DNA of 64,000 nt from Pedobacter frigiditerrae (GCF_032678705.1 NZ_JAVTSS010000001.1:434001-498000), one strand, 5' to 3'; shown: positions 50,454 to 59,576, numbered from the stretch's first letter. Notes: generated by a model from the sequence alone, not told the origin. Numbers and translations are program-made.

Positions 50454-51374
50454 ATGAAATATATAAATCACACCTTTTTAGCCACAGTTGCATTTTTATT
50501 GCTTTGTGGAAATGTTAAGGCCCAGGATCATCGCTTTGATCCGCCCTGGAATACTCCACCTGAAAGTAAAGTTCAGTTCACAGTACCTGGAGTAGACAAT
50601 GTGCCTGATCTTTTTGGAGACATTAATGATCCCCAACTGGTGGTTTTCTTTGCCGGTAACCAGTTTATGTGCATTGACGAATTAATTGCAGCCTTTAAAA
50701 AGTCATATCCACATTATCAGCGGGTATTTGCCGAAACGCTTCCCCCAGGCATTTTAGCCCAACAAATAAAAACCGGTAGCATTGTGGTGGGCAACATGAG
50801 AATTACCTTAAAGCCGGATGTTTATACAGCTGGTAAGAACCGGATAGACATGACCCCTGAATGGTTTAGCAAAACGACTTTATATGCTAGAAACAGGTTG
50901 GCAATCATGGTCCAAAAGGGAAATCCGAAGGCATTGAAGTCACTCAAAGATTTAGCAAATAAAGAGCTGAGGATCAGTATGCCCAATCCAGAGAATGAAG
51001 GGATCGGTAAACGTATTGAAGAAGCCTATGTGAAAGCTGGAGGGGAAACATTAAAATCTACCATCATGGAAGATAAAGTTAAAGATAAGACTACTTATCT
51101 TACCATGATCCATCATCGCCAATCACCAATGAGGATCCTATACAACGAAAGTGACGCCGCTCCAGTATGGTATACTGAGGCCTACTATCAGAAAATGATT
51201 GGCCATCCTGTTGAGCTCATTGAAATTCCTGAAAAAGAGAATATCCATGCGCAATATATAGCGGGACAGTTAAAAGATGCGCCACATCCGGCCGCTGCAA
51301 AAGATTTTATGGATTTTTTGATCAGTCCGCAGGCTGCTGCCATCTACAAAAAGTTTGGTTTTGATTTACCTTAA
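50454..51374 (+). CDS. Periplasmic substrate-binding protein, ModA-like, orphan
   Basis: A 306-residue exported protein (signal 1-23, ends NVKAQ) of the type 2 periplasmic-binding fold. The pattern LYARNRLAIMVQKGNPKAL...LRISMPNPENEGIG resembles molybdate/sulfate-binding ModA-like proteins, and ends ISPQAAAIYKKFGFDLP, typical for SBPs. No ABC permease or ATPase gene is anywhere in the window. Position 19 bp after the DsrE-like gene and before another SBP suggests oxyanion sensing or delivery to periplasmic enzymes rather than import. The ligand is unknown. Confidence 0.82.
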   Translation: MKYINHTFLATVAFLLLCGNVKAQDHRFDPPWNTPPESKVQFTVPGVDNVPDLFGDINDPQLVVFFAGNQFMCIDELIAAFKKSYPHYQRVFAETLPPGILAQQIKTGSIVVGNMRITLKPDVYTAGKNRIDMTPEWFSKTTLYARNRLAIMVQKGNPKALKSLKDLANKELRISMPNPENEGIGKRIEEAYVKAGGETLKSTIMEDKVKDKTTYLTMIHHRQSPMRILYNESDAAPVWYTEAYYQKMIGHPVELIEIPEKENIHAQYIAGQLKDAPHPAAAKDFMDFLISPQAAAIYKKFGFDLP

Positions 51375-51385
51375 ACATAAACACA

Positions 51386-52135
51386 ATGAAAAATATATTT
51401 TTAACCATATTGTCAGTCGTTGCTGTAGTGACCATTGGGAATGCACAAATCCCAAACGATACTTTATATGTCTATGGTCCCGGTGGGCCGCTCGGACCGA
51501 TCAATGAATGTGCGAAGGTTTTTGGAAAGCAGCATGATATCGTAATTAAAGTCACTGCCGGGCCAGATAATGAATGGATGCCGGATGCAATGAAACATGC
51601 AGATCTGTTCTTTGGAGGAGCAGAATACATGCTTTCAAAATTCATGTCTGACCACCCAAACATGATAGTGGCGAACTCTCGGACAGAGTTATATAAACGT
51701 GCGGCAGCGATCCTGGTACGGCCCGGCAATCCTAAAAACATCAAAAATCTGGGCGATCTCTGTAAACCAGGTGTGAAAATTCTTGATGTGAATGGGGCTG
51801 GGCAAATGGGGCTTTGGGAAGATTTGGCAGGTCGACAAGATCTGATTGCAAACATACAGCAGCGTATAGCAGGTACATTTGCAAATTCGGCATTGGGTAT
51901 TGCTGCATGGAAAAATGATCCTCAATATGATGCCTGGATAACATTTGGCTCCTGGCATAACCGTTTACCAGACCTCACCTCAATGGTTAGGATTCCTGTT
52001 ACACAAACAGTCTATAGAGGTACACCTGTAGTGAGGGGTAGCACTGGTACGCATAAGTCGGAAACTGAGGATTTTATCAAGTTTATGCAATCCGATAAAG
52101 GACATCTCATTTTCAAAAAATGGGGTTGGGAATAA
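51386..52135 (+). CDS. Second periplasmic substrate-binding protein, orphan
   Basis: A 249-residue exported protein (signal 1-20, ends IGNAQ). It starts VYGPGGPLGPINECAKVFG, with RAAAILVRPGNPKNIKNLGD and ISFGSWHNRL-like segments of the ModA-like fold, and ends KGHLIFKKWGWE. It is smaller than its upstream neighbour and only distantly similar, so not a recent duplicate. No transporter genes accompany it. Gap to the upstream gene is 11 bp. Ligand unknown; a sulfur oxyanion is suggested only by context. Confidence 0.82.
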   Translation: MKNIFLTILSVVAVVTIGNAQIPNDTLYVYGPGGPLGPINECAKVFGKQHDIVIKVTAGPDNEWMPDAMKHADLFFGGAEYMLSKFMSDHPNMIVANSRTELYKRAAAILVRPGNPKNIKNLGDLCKPGVKILDVNGAGQMGLWEDLAGRQDLIANIQQRIAGTFANSALGIAAWKNDPQYDAWITFGSWHNRLPDLTSMVRIPVTQTVYRGTPVVRGSTGTHKSETEDFIKFMQSDKGHLIFKKWGWE

Positions 52136-52144
52136 ATAATGTCT

Positions 52145-52188
52145 AAAAACTTATCTTCTATAACATGAAGTTATGGAAGATAAGTTTT
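52145..52188 (+). terminator. Terminator after the sulfur operon core
   Basis: AAAACTTATCTTC pairs with GAAGATAAGTTTT across a loop, a 13 bp stem followed by a short T run. It lies 10 bp after the second SBP stop and before the YeiH gene. Confidence 0.75.
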
Positions 52189-52252
52189 AATGATTTGATC
52201 GGGGTTTATTAGTTATGGATCTTTGAATTAGAAAATAAAGACAATCAAAATT

Positions 52253-53239
52253 ATGACACAAATCAAAGACAATTCAAATTCTTCTAAAATAAAGGCGGGT
52301 AACCTGCTAAACTTAAATTTAAACACCCGTAAAATTATCTTCATCCTGGCAGTTTTGCTGTGCCTCTTTCCATTTATGTCGCCTCCTTTAGCCTTATTGC
52401 TAGGATTAGTATTGGCGCAACTAATGGAACATCCCTATCTGCATTTAAATCACAAGGCCACAAACCTGCTGCTAAAAATTTCTGTTGTCGGGCTAGGATT
52501 TGGAATGAATGTATTCAGTGCAATGAAAGCAGGAAAAGAAGGCGTACTGTTTACCGTAGTTTCTATTTTCGGAGTGCTTATCATTGGTTTTATCCTGGGA
52601 AAAGTATTTAAAATAGAACGTAAAACATCTTTTTTGATATCAGCTGGAACGGCGATCTGTGGTGGAAGTGCTATTGCTGCATTGTCGCCTGTAATGAACG
52701 CAGAAGAAAAACAGATCTCCGTTGCAATGGGTACTGTTTTTATACTCAACTCGGTGGCCTTATTTCTTTTCCCCGCTATCGGACATGCGCTTAACTTGTC
52801 ACAGTCACAATTTGGTATGTGGTGTGCCATTGCTATTCACGATACCAGTTCTGTTGTTGGGGCAGCCAGTAAATATGGTGAACAAGCACTACAGATAGCC
52901 ACAACTGTTAAGTTAGCCAGAGCACTATGGATTGTTCCCGTAGCGTTTGGTACATCTTTCCTGTTCAAAAGCAACAATAGCAAAGTTAGTATACCCTATT
53001 TTATAGGGCTATTTATCCTGGCAATGATCGCCAACACCTACTTACCTTTTATTAAGCCTTTTGCGCCCTACTTTGTAGCATTAGCAAAAGCAGGCTTAAC
53101 TTTAACCTTGTTCCTGATAGGAAGCGGACTCTCATTTACTATCTTGAAAGCAGTGGGGATAATGCCACTGTTACAAGGCGTAATTTTATGGATAGTAATT
53201 TCAAGTGCTGCATTATGGGCAGTTATATCTTTGGTTTAA
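52253..53239 (+). CDS. YeiH-family putative sulfate/sulfite exporter
   Basis: A 328-residue protein with about ten membrane helices in the YeiH/UPF0324 family. The signature includes LSPVMNAEEKQISVAMGT, SAGTAICGGSAIAALSP and AIHDTSSVVGAASKYG. Family members are annotated as putative sulfate exporters and are regulated by CysL/YeiE-type LysR proteins. Here the LysR gene lies 3.5 kb away in the same cluster. Export of sulfite or sulfate from sulfur-oxyanion turnover is the likely job; direct evidence is not available. Confidence 0.85.
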   Translation: MTQIKDNSNSSKIKAGNLLNLNLNTRKIIFILAVLLCLFPFMSPPLALLLGLVLAQLMEHPYLHLNHKATNLLLKISVVGLGFGMNVFSAMKAGKEGVLFTVVSIFGVLIIGFILGKVFKIERKTSFLISAGTAICGGSAIAALSPVMNAEEKQISVAMGTVFILNSVALFLFPAIGHALNLSQSQFGMWCAIAIHDTSSVVGAASKYGEQALQIATTVKLARALWIVPVAFGTSFLFKSNNSKVSIPYFIGLFILAMIANTYLPFIKPFAPYFVALAKAGLTLTLFLIGSGLSFTILKAVGIMPLLQGVILWIVISSAALWAVISLV

Positions 53240-53245
53240 AATACA

Positions 53246-54637
53246 TTAGTTACTGATCATCACCAGCTTTTTTGAAAGATCATCAATAAGAACCACATGT
53301 TTATAATCGGCGCCACCTGTTCCTACACTCTTAATTATCCCCGAGGATTGACCGCTAAAAGCTCCTTTTTCATCGGTCTTAAAAGAATTGATGACATAAT
53401 CTGCGTTAAACGTATCATTTGAGGAGTTGGTTAACGCTAAAGTATACGAAGTATTTGGCTCGAGTTTTTTAAAGTCCTGTTGGACAAGATCAGTCAAGCC
53501 TACGCTTCTTACGTTTAGCATGCCTGATGACATTGAATTATCCTTATTCATCAATTTAATCACCTGACTTTTGTCTGCAAGATTAAGCGGGGTTAAATTT
53601 TCTTTTGAGGCATTTGCAGGGCTGGCATTAGCGGCGTACAACAATGCTTGCGGACATTGTCCAATAGCAATGGTTTTTACAACGGCCATTTTTACCAGAT
53701 CAACCACTTGTACCTGGTCATCATTTTCTAATCCGACATATGCAAATTTACCATCTGCCGAAGTCCAGACGCCATGTGGCAATGATCCTGTCGCAACGCT
53801 ATCAGTAAGCTTGAAATCTTGTGAAACACTAAATACTTTTAAGCTGTTTTCTCCGCCAATGGTTGCCAGCATCACAGGTGAATCATTAACTAAAGTAAAA
53901 GTGACATGGTTGGTAATTGGACCTGTATTTAGTACTGTATGTATCGTATTTGTCTCCGTGCTGATGACAGTGATCTTCCCTACATCCTTATGTGTCAATG
54001 CAATCCATTTCCCGTCAGGACTACAGAATATATTTGGAGAAAATGGACTAACTACTGGAATACGCTTTACAATAGCATAAGAAGTTGCATTCACTACATC
54101 CACTTCTGCAGTAAAGCTGGAACAAATATAAGCCCATTTTCCATCTGGAGTAAAAGCAACCATTCCCGGGCCGTCGGCTACTGGAATTTGCTTGATTTCA
54201 ATCAGTTTATTTGCATCAATTACGCTGATATACGATTCTCCTCTTACCGATATCCATGCCTGTGATCCTGAAGGGTTAAAGGTTGCCTCATGCGGTGAAC
54301 GTCCGATATAAACAGTTTTTAAAACTTTATTTTTTGCTGTTGAAATAAAGGTTACTGAATTTGATCCAATGGAAACCGCTGCTAGTAATTGCCTTTTAGG
54401 GGAATAACCCAGGCCATGAACCAGGGCCTGTCCCTTATATAGAGGACTTAAGATATCAGGTTGGGGTTTACCAAGAACAATATTTCCTAATAGCGTTTGT
54501 GTTGAGGGATCTAAGACAGAAACCGTATTAGATATCTGATTGCCTGTATAAACCCTGTCTTGGGCATAGATTGATTGTGCTTTTGATTGTAGGGCAAAAC
54601 TGAATATTAATAGCGTAAACAAGGATATCTTTTTCAT
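53246..54637 (-). CDS. Secreted YVTN-type beta-propeller protein
   Basis: A 463-residue exported protein (signal 1-20, ends LQSKAQ). About 25-330 is a seven-bladed propeller of YVTN/SMP-30-like repeats (AFTPDGKWAYICSSFTA, WTSADGKFAYVGLENDDQV). About 340-463 is a separate C-terminal domain, rich in Asn and Thr, that I cannot name. It is 3 bp before a DUF305 gene and close to sulfite oxidase, so it may be a scaffold or an electron/metal-binding partner. Function unknown. Confidence 0.75.
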   Translation of the reverse strand: MKKISLFTLLIFSFALQSKAQSIYAQDRVYTGNQISNTVSVLDPSTQTLLGNIVLGKPQPDILSPLYKGQALVHGLGYSPKRQLLAAVSIGSNSVTFISTAKNKVLKTVYIGRSPHEATFNPSGSQAWISVRGESYISVIDANKLIEIKQIPVADGPGMVAFTPDGKWAYICSSFTAEVDVVNATSYAIVKRIPVVSPFSPNIFCSPDGKWIALTHKDVGKITVISTETNTIHTVLNTGPITNHVTFTLVNDSPVMLATIGGENSLKVFSVSQDFKLTDSVATGSLPHGVWTSADGKFAYVGLENDDQVQVVDLVKMAVVKTIAIGQCPQALLYAANASPANASKENLTPLNLADKSQVIKLMNKDNSMSSGMLNVRSVGLTDLVQQDFKKLEPNTSYTLALTNSSNDTFNADYVINSFKTDEKGAFSGQSSGIIKSVGTGGADYKHVVLIDDLSKKLVMISN

Positions 54638-54640
54638 ATG

Positions 54641-55237
54641 TTAATGGGAGTTTGTAAATGTCTTCATTTGTTGGATTTCTATCTGTTCATCTGAGATAAT
54701 ATTCTCGGCCAGTCTTTTTACATTTTTATTTTTTCCATACCGCAACTCAACTTTAGCCATGTCGATGGCAGCCTGATGGTGAGGAAGCATTATCCTTGCA
54801 AAGGACAGATCAGTATCAGACAATTGTTTTTCTTCAGGCATTTGTTCCATCATCACTTTCATCATCTTCTGGTTGGCGTTTTGATGTTGGTTGCCTGTAG
54901 CGATAAATCCTTCAGGATGGCTGAGCAGGAGTCGCATTTGCTGAATCTGGGTTTGTTGCTCAGCTTTGATACTTTTAGCTAGCTGAATCATTTCTTTATT
55001 TTTTCCGGTCTTAATCTCTTCTTCTGCCATATCAATAGCACCCTGGTGATGTGGGATCATCATTTGTATGAAATCTCTGTCTGCAGATGTGGTAGCTGAT
55101 ATTTCATCCATCTTCATCATCATATGAGCCATTTGCCCAAGGAAGACATTTTTTTTAGTTGCCATTTGCATGTGTTCATGTTGTGCTCGTGCAGAGAAAC
55201 TAGCAAATAGTAGAAGTATAGACGTGAATCTGATCAT
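54641..55237 (-). CDS. DUF305 metal-binding-type periplasmic protein
   Basis: A 198-residue exported protein (signal 1-18, ends SARAQ) with two DUF305 units. Each has the same signature: MMIPHHQGAIDMAEEEIKTG and IMLPHHQAAIDMAKVELRYG, giving paired HH plus Met- and Glu-rich helices typical of copper/metal-binding proteins of this family. It is coupled to the propeller gene by 3 bp. In this cluster it could hold copper for the sulfite or thiosulfate enzymes; metal identity is not shown. Confidence 0.85.
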   Translation of the reverse strand: MIRFTSILLLFASFSARAQHEHMQMATKKNVFLGQMAHMMMKMDEISATTSADRDFIQMMIPHHQGAIDMAEEEIKTGKNKEMIQLAKSIKAEQQTQIQQMRLLLSHPEGFIATGNQHQNANQKMMKVMMEQMPEEKQLSDTDLSFARIMLPHHQAAIDMAKVELRYGKNKNVKRLAENIISDEQIEIQQMKTFTNSH

Positions 55238-55329
55238 GGTTTGATGTAGAATATTAATTGTGATAAACTGTTTATGCCAAACAAGCCTTATGCGATAACC
55301 GCAAGATACTGAAATTTGTTCTTATTGAG

Positions 55330-56526
55330 CTATATTACATCTACATCAATTGGCGAGATAAAATTAACCATGTAAGTTCTTCTGTCTAAATCATGCTCCA
55401 TGGGTTGCGTTTTGCCATTTTGATCTGTCGCTCTAGCCATTAAACTATATCTTCCAGTCTTAGCAGGAACCACCCATTCAAATTCAAATAGCTGCCAGGC
55501 GAAAGGGATAGCAGGACCAATTAATTTTGCTGGTTGCCATGAATTTCCTTTATCCGTGCTTATTTCTACTTTCGATAGGTTACTATCACCTGACCATCCT
55601 GCACCCCTTACTTGATAAGGTTTTCCAGCCGGCACCGCTTCAAACAATACCGGCCTTGATATTTCAGACTTAACCAATGTAGTGGTTACGGGCGTCAAGG
55701 TAGGTAGTCCTTCAACACGCTTCCAGTAAGCATATTCAATCGTCTGCCAATAGCCATCAAACGGCTTTTCAGATGCAGTAATTTTCATCAGCCATTTCAC
55801 AGATGCCATACCATACCATCCTGGAATAATTGCCCTTGCCGGGAAACCATGTTCAGCACTCAATGGTTTTCCATTCATTTCATAGGCGATGATGATGTGA
55901 TCCTGCATTGCTATATTTAACGGAATGCTTCGGGCGAATTTGATTTTTCCTGGTGATTTCGGCTCTTCTGTAATCATCCCCTCATCATTCCCTTCCAAAA
56001 TAATGTCTACCGTACCCACCTTTATGCCAGCCTTCTTTAACAATACGGATAAAGGTACTCCTGTCCATTCAGCATTGCTGATCCCACCTTGTTCCCATCC
56101 TAAACCCTTCACTTTTGGGGCGAGGTTAGCACGTCCGTTTCCGGCACATTCTATAGTAGCCATTACCTTTTTTGCAGGAAGCTTTTTAAGTTCGCTCAGA
56201 TTGATCTTTATGACATGATTGGTGTTGCCGCCAATCTCTAATTCCCAATTTGTAGCATCAATATTGGGAATATTAAAATGACTCCTGATGAAGAACTGGT
56301 TATTTGGAGTAATCCTGTTTTTTAACGTAGGAAATGGAAACTCCATATTTAATGGCTTTTTCTCTCGCGTAATAAGTCCTGGAAAGTCATTGTCTTCTCT
56401 GGTTTGTTGAATCTCCTTCGCCGAAGCCCAGGATGGTATTGTTGCGCCAGCTATCACCGGGATAATTCCAGTAACAAAATTACGTCTGTTTAACGTGTAG
56501 TTTTGTGATGTTTTGTCGTTTTTCAT
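55330..56526 (-). CDS. Sulfite oxidase-type molybdoenzyme, Tat-exported
   Basis: A 398-residue periplasmic molybdenum enzyme. A Tat signal is at the start (LNRRNFVTGIIPVIAGATI). The oxidoreductase molybdopterin domain spans about 60-285 with C127 in IECAGNGRANL, the Mo ligand of the sulfite oxidase family, then SNAEWTGVPLSVLLKKAG and SAEHGFPARAIIPGWYG. The Mo-co dimerisation domain covers about 290-390 (VRGAGWSGDSNLSKVEIS). No fused heme is present, so electrons should go to a separate cytochrome, possibly the TsdA-like protein or a membrane partner. It fits oxidation of sulfite to sulfate in the periplasm, with the YeiH exporter next door. Confidence 0.85.
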   Translation of the reverse strand: MKNDKTSQNYTLNRRNFVTGIIPVIAGATIPSWASAKEIQQTREDNDFPGLITREKKPLNMEFPFPTLKNRITPNNQFFIRSHFNIPNIDATNWELEIGGNTNHVIKINLSELKKLPAKKVMATIECAGNGRANLAPKVKGLGWEQGGISNAEWTGVPLSVLLKKAGIKVGTVDIILEGNDEGMITEEPKSPGKIKFARSIPLNIAMQDHIIIAYEMNGKPLSAEHGFPARAIIPGWYGMASVKWLMKITASEKPFDGYWQTIEYAYWKRVEGLPTLTPVTTTLVKSEISRPVLFEAVPAGKPYQVRGAGWSGDSNLSKVEISTDKGNSWQPAKLIGPAIPFAWQLFEFEWVVPAKTGRYSLMARATDQNGKTQPMEHDLDRRTYMVNFISPIDVDVI

Positions 56527-56944
56527 TTCAATAAATGTAGGTGATTACAATATAGCCAAAAATCTCTCATAGGATAACTTGTATTCTTCCTTTTTCTTGA
56601 TGGTTGAAAGGAAACAACTGTAGACTTTACTTCATCGCTGGCCTGCTAGAAAAGACACAATAGTTCTATAACTGTTTATCAAATACTCATCTCAATTTCT
56701 ATCAAAAAACGGTCGTTATCTGAGAAGAGTTTTCTGAAATTATTCTAAGTATTTATGAAATGGGATCATGCAGTTGGTAAAATATTGTTTTATACCGGCG
56801 TATAAGTCCGCAAGCAATGGATAGACATGTCCTTGAAATTCAACGATTCGACCTTAATACGGCTGGGGTGAATCATATACCCTAAGCGGAGATCGAACCA
56901 TCAAAAATCCTTATTTCTGGACAATAGAGCAGGTTTTTAAAATG
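56527..56944. other. 418 bp spacer with no gene
   Basis: No open frame or repeat of note. A stretch on the minus strand near 56880-56910 (GATGGTTCGATCTCCGCTTA) looks like the 3' part of a tRNA but has no matching arms. It may be degraded sequence at the island's right edge. Confidence 0.4.
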
Positions 56945-56975
56945 AAAAACCCCTCTTTACTTACGTAAAAAGGGG
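56945..56975 (-). terminator. Terminator of tRNA-Leu
   Basis: On the minus strand CCCCTTTTTAC pairs with GTAAAGAGGGG (one mismatch) and is followed by five T, directly behind the tRNA 3' end. Confidence 0.8.
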
Positions 56976-56978
56976 CTG

Positions 56979-57058
56979 TACCCAGTGCCGGAGTCGAACC
57001 GGCACGGTTTCCCACAGGTGTTTGAGACCAGCGCGTCTACCAATTCCGCCAACTGGGC
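56979..57058 (-). tRNA. tRNA-Leu (anticodon CAA)
   Basis: On the minus strand it starts GCCCAGTTGGCGGAATTGGT, the class II Leu start. The anticodon loop CTCAAAC gives CAA (reads UUG). The T-arm is TGCCGGTTCGACTCCGGCA. The acceptor GCCCAGT pairs with ACTGGGT and the discriminator is A; CCA is not encoded. Followed by a terminator. It is intact and matches the broken copy at 41284-41385. Confidence 0.95.
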
Positions 57059-57283
57059 ATTTGCTTAATAGCGGGACGCAAACTTATGGATTTAGAGGCT
57101 TAAAAGCAAAATATTTCTCTTAAATATTTAAAAAGCTATAAAAATATCATTTCTCCTTTTAGGAGTACGATTTTATGTCGAAATGTGCCTTTGCATTAAA
57201 ACAACTTAACCGGCTCGTTGTTAAACACATAATCTCTCAAAAAACTAAGGTTCTTTATTTTTTAAGCATTATTCCTCTGAGAT

Positions 57284-59563
57284 ATGAAAATAGCGTATAT
57301 TTCTACTTACCCACCACGTGAATGTGGTTTAGCAACTTTTAATCATAACTTGATTAAAGCCATTTGTTGTAATTTCGATAATCAATCATTAGTTGAAACT
57401 AGTGTAGTAATTGCAATGAACAATTCTGATGATATCAATGAATATAAATATCCAGATGAGGTTAAGTTTGTAATTAGACAGAATATACAAGAAGATTATG
57501 CGGCAGCGGCCGATTTCATCAATGATAGCGATGTTGATGCCTGCATTTTACAGCACGAATTTGGAATTTATGGTGGAGAAAGTGGATTGTTTGTACTTCC
57601 GTTTTTAAACCAGATTGAAAAACCAATCATTTCAATCTTACACACCATATTAAATTCTCCAACTTTTTTACAAAAAGCCATTATTAAAGAAATTGCTAAA
57701 AAATCTTCTAAAATAATTGTGATGGGCCAAAAAGCGATTGGTTTCTTAACAGATATTTATCAAGTTCCAAAAGAGAAAATACAATTGATAGAACATGGAG
57801 TACCAGATTTAGAAGCTCCAATCATCAACCCTGTTAAAGAATTACCACAATTGAAGGGCAAAAAAATATTATTAACTTTTGGTTTAATTAGCAGAAATAA
57901 AGGCTTGGAAACCGTAGTTAAAGCTTTACCTAAAATTGTACAAAAACATCCTGATGCGATATATGTAGTTCTTGGAAATACACATCCTGGAGTGGTGAAA
58001 AATTCTGGAGAAGAATACCGTGATTATCTTAAAGCTTTAGCAGCTGAATTAAATGTTAGTGACCATTTAGTATTCTTAAATAGATTTGTAGAAGAAGAAG
58101 AGCTAATTAACTATTTGGCAGCGACCGATGTTTACATCACCCCATACTTTAATGAGGCACAAATTACCAGTGGTACTCTTTCGTATGCCGTAGGTGTTGG
58201 TGCTGCAGTTGTGTCTACTCCATATTGGCATGCTCAAGAGTTACTTGACAATAATCGTGGCCGTTTATTTAATTTCAAAGATGATATTGGCTTAGCTGAA
58301 ATTGTAAATCAATTATTAGATTTTCCTGAAAAATTGGCAACCTTAAAAAACAATGCTTATCAATACGGCCTTCAGTTAAGATGGCCAAAAATTGGAAAAA
58401 CCTTTATTTCAACAATTGAAAAAGCAATTCAGCATCAAGATTATAGCGATAAAATATTGAGACAAATTATAGATCCAGGTTTAATGCCAGAATTTAACAT
58501 CGACTATGTTAAACTTTTGACTGATGATACAGGAATTTTTCAGCATGCAAAGTTTGGTGTGCCTAACAGGAAAGAAGGTTATTGTGTAGATGATAACTCG
58601 AGGGCTATCATTATGGCTTTAATGGCCTATGAAGAAACTAATGATACCGAAGCTTTAGACTTATTGCCAATTTATTTAAGCTTTACCCACGATATGCAAT
58701 TGGAAGATGGAAATTTCAGGAATTTTATGAGTTTCAGTCGCCAATATTTAGACGAAGAAGGTACAGATGATTCATTCGGGCGAACTATATGGGCTTTGGG
58801 ATATTTAATTCACACTGCTCCAAATCGTTCTTATATAGAATTTGGAAGGGAATTGTTCTTTAAAGCCGTACCGCATTTTAAAAAACTAACACACCTTAGA
58901 GGAGTTGCTAATACCATTACTGGATTAAGTTATTATTTACAATCTCATCCCTATGATGAAATGATTATAAATGAACTTAAAGATTTAACCGCTAAACTAG
59001 TGGCAGCGTATCACAAAACCAGAGGTGATGATTGGCATTGGTTTGAAGATAAAATGACCTATGACAATGCAATTTTCCCGTTAGCATTATTCCATTCTGC
59101 AGAGATAACTGGCAATGAAGAAGTGAAAAACATTGCGCTTGAATCATTAACCTATTTAGAGAAACTAACTTTTAACTTAAACTCTTGTAATCCAGTTGGG
59201 AATGATGGTTGGCATAATAGAGGAGATAAAGCAATGCCATTGTATGACCAACAGGCTATAGAAATTATGGCAATGGTGTTGATGTATTTTCAGGCATTTA
59301 TTGTAACCAGAGAAGCAGAATATATGAAGAAGATGTTTTCTAGTTATTTATGGTTTTTAGGTGAAAACTCACTAAGAATTCCATTGTATGATGCGGAAAC
59401 TAAGGGATGTGCAGACGGTTTACATAAAGGTGGCGTAAATAGGAATCAAGGTGCAGAAAGTACATTGGCTTATCTAATATCACACTTGGTGATTCTTAAA
59501 GCATTTAAATATGATCAAAAATTGAATGGTTTGAAAGTACAAAAAAGCCTGGTTTTTAAATAA
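57284..59563 (+). CDS. GT4 glycosyltransferase with C-terminal helical domain
   Basis: A 759-residue cytoplasmic protein. The GT-B catalytic part spans about 1-390: IAYISTYPPRECGLATFNHN at the start, IEHGVPD, FGLISRNKGLETVVKALPKI, and TPYFNEAQITSGTLSYAVG with the donor-site Glu. About 400-759 is an alpha-helical toroid domain of the six-hairpin glycosidase type (VPNRKEGYCVDDNSRAIIMA). Fused enzymes of this kind are found next to GH130 genes in Bacteroidota and probably build mannose-containing oligosaccharides. The convergent GH130 gene supports that. Confidence 0.82.
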   Translation: MKIAYISTYPPRECGLATFNHNLIKAICCNFDNQSLVETSVVIAMNNSDDINEYKYPDEVKFVIRQNIQEDYAAAADFINDSDVDACILQHEFGIYGGESGLFVLPFLNQIEKPIISILHTILNSPTFLQKAIIKEIAKKSSKIIVMGQKAIGFLTDIYQVPKEKIQLIEHGVPDLEAPIINPVKELPQLKGKKILLTFGLISRNKGLETVVKALPKIVQKHPDAIYVVLGNTHPGVVKNSGEEYRDYLKALAAELNVSDHLVFLNRFVEEEELINYLAATDVYITPYFNEAQITSGTLSYAVGVGAAVVSTPYWHAQELLDNNRGRLFNFKDDIGLAEIVNQLLDFPEKLATLKNNAYQYGLQLRWPKIGKTFISTIEKAIQHQDYSDKILRQIIDPGLMPEFNIDYVKLLTDDTGIFQHAKFGVPNRKEGYCVDDNSRAIIMALMAYEETNDTEALDLLPIYLSFTHDMQLEDGNFRNFMSFSRQYLDEEGTDDSFGRTIWALGYLIHTAPNRSYIEFGRELFFKAVPHFKKLTHLRGVANTITGLSYYLQSHPYDEMIINELKDLTAKLVAAYHKTRGDDWHWFEDKMTYDNAIFPLALFHSAEITGNEEVKNIALESLTYLEKLTFNLNSCNPVGNDGWHNRGDKAMPLYDQQAIEIMAMVLMYFQAFIVTREAEYMKKMFSSYLWFLGENSLRIPLYDAETKGCADGLHKGGVNRNQGAESTLAYLISHLVILKAFKYDQKLNGLKVQKSLVFK

Positions 59564-59573
59564 AACCAGGCTT
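59545..59573. terminator. Shared bidirectional terminator
   Basis: AAGCCTGGTTTT pairs with AAAACCAGGCTT around the stop codon of the GT4 gene, with A/T runs on both sides. It closes both converging genes. Confidence 0.85.
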
Positions 59574-59576
59574 ATA

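Larger units (their letters stand above)
41284..57058. mobile_element. Possible genomic island between tRNA-Leu copies
   Basis: A tRNA-Leu relic on the left and the intact tRNA-Leu on the right are direct repeats on the same strand, 15.6 kb apart. The genes between them differ from the flanks: visibly higher G+C, almost none of the interspersed repeats, and a coherent resistance and sulfur gene set. No integrase, relaxase or transposase gene is seen, so the mobile nature is inference and the true ends are uncertain. Confidence 0.4.

Noticed and set aside
53571..54265. Two overlapping open frames opposite the beta-propeller gene
   Set aside because: The reverse frame has a signal peptide and propeller repeats over its full length; the plus-strand frames are shadows.
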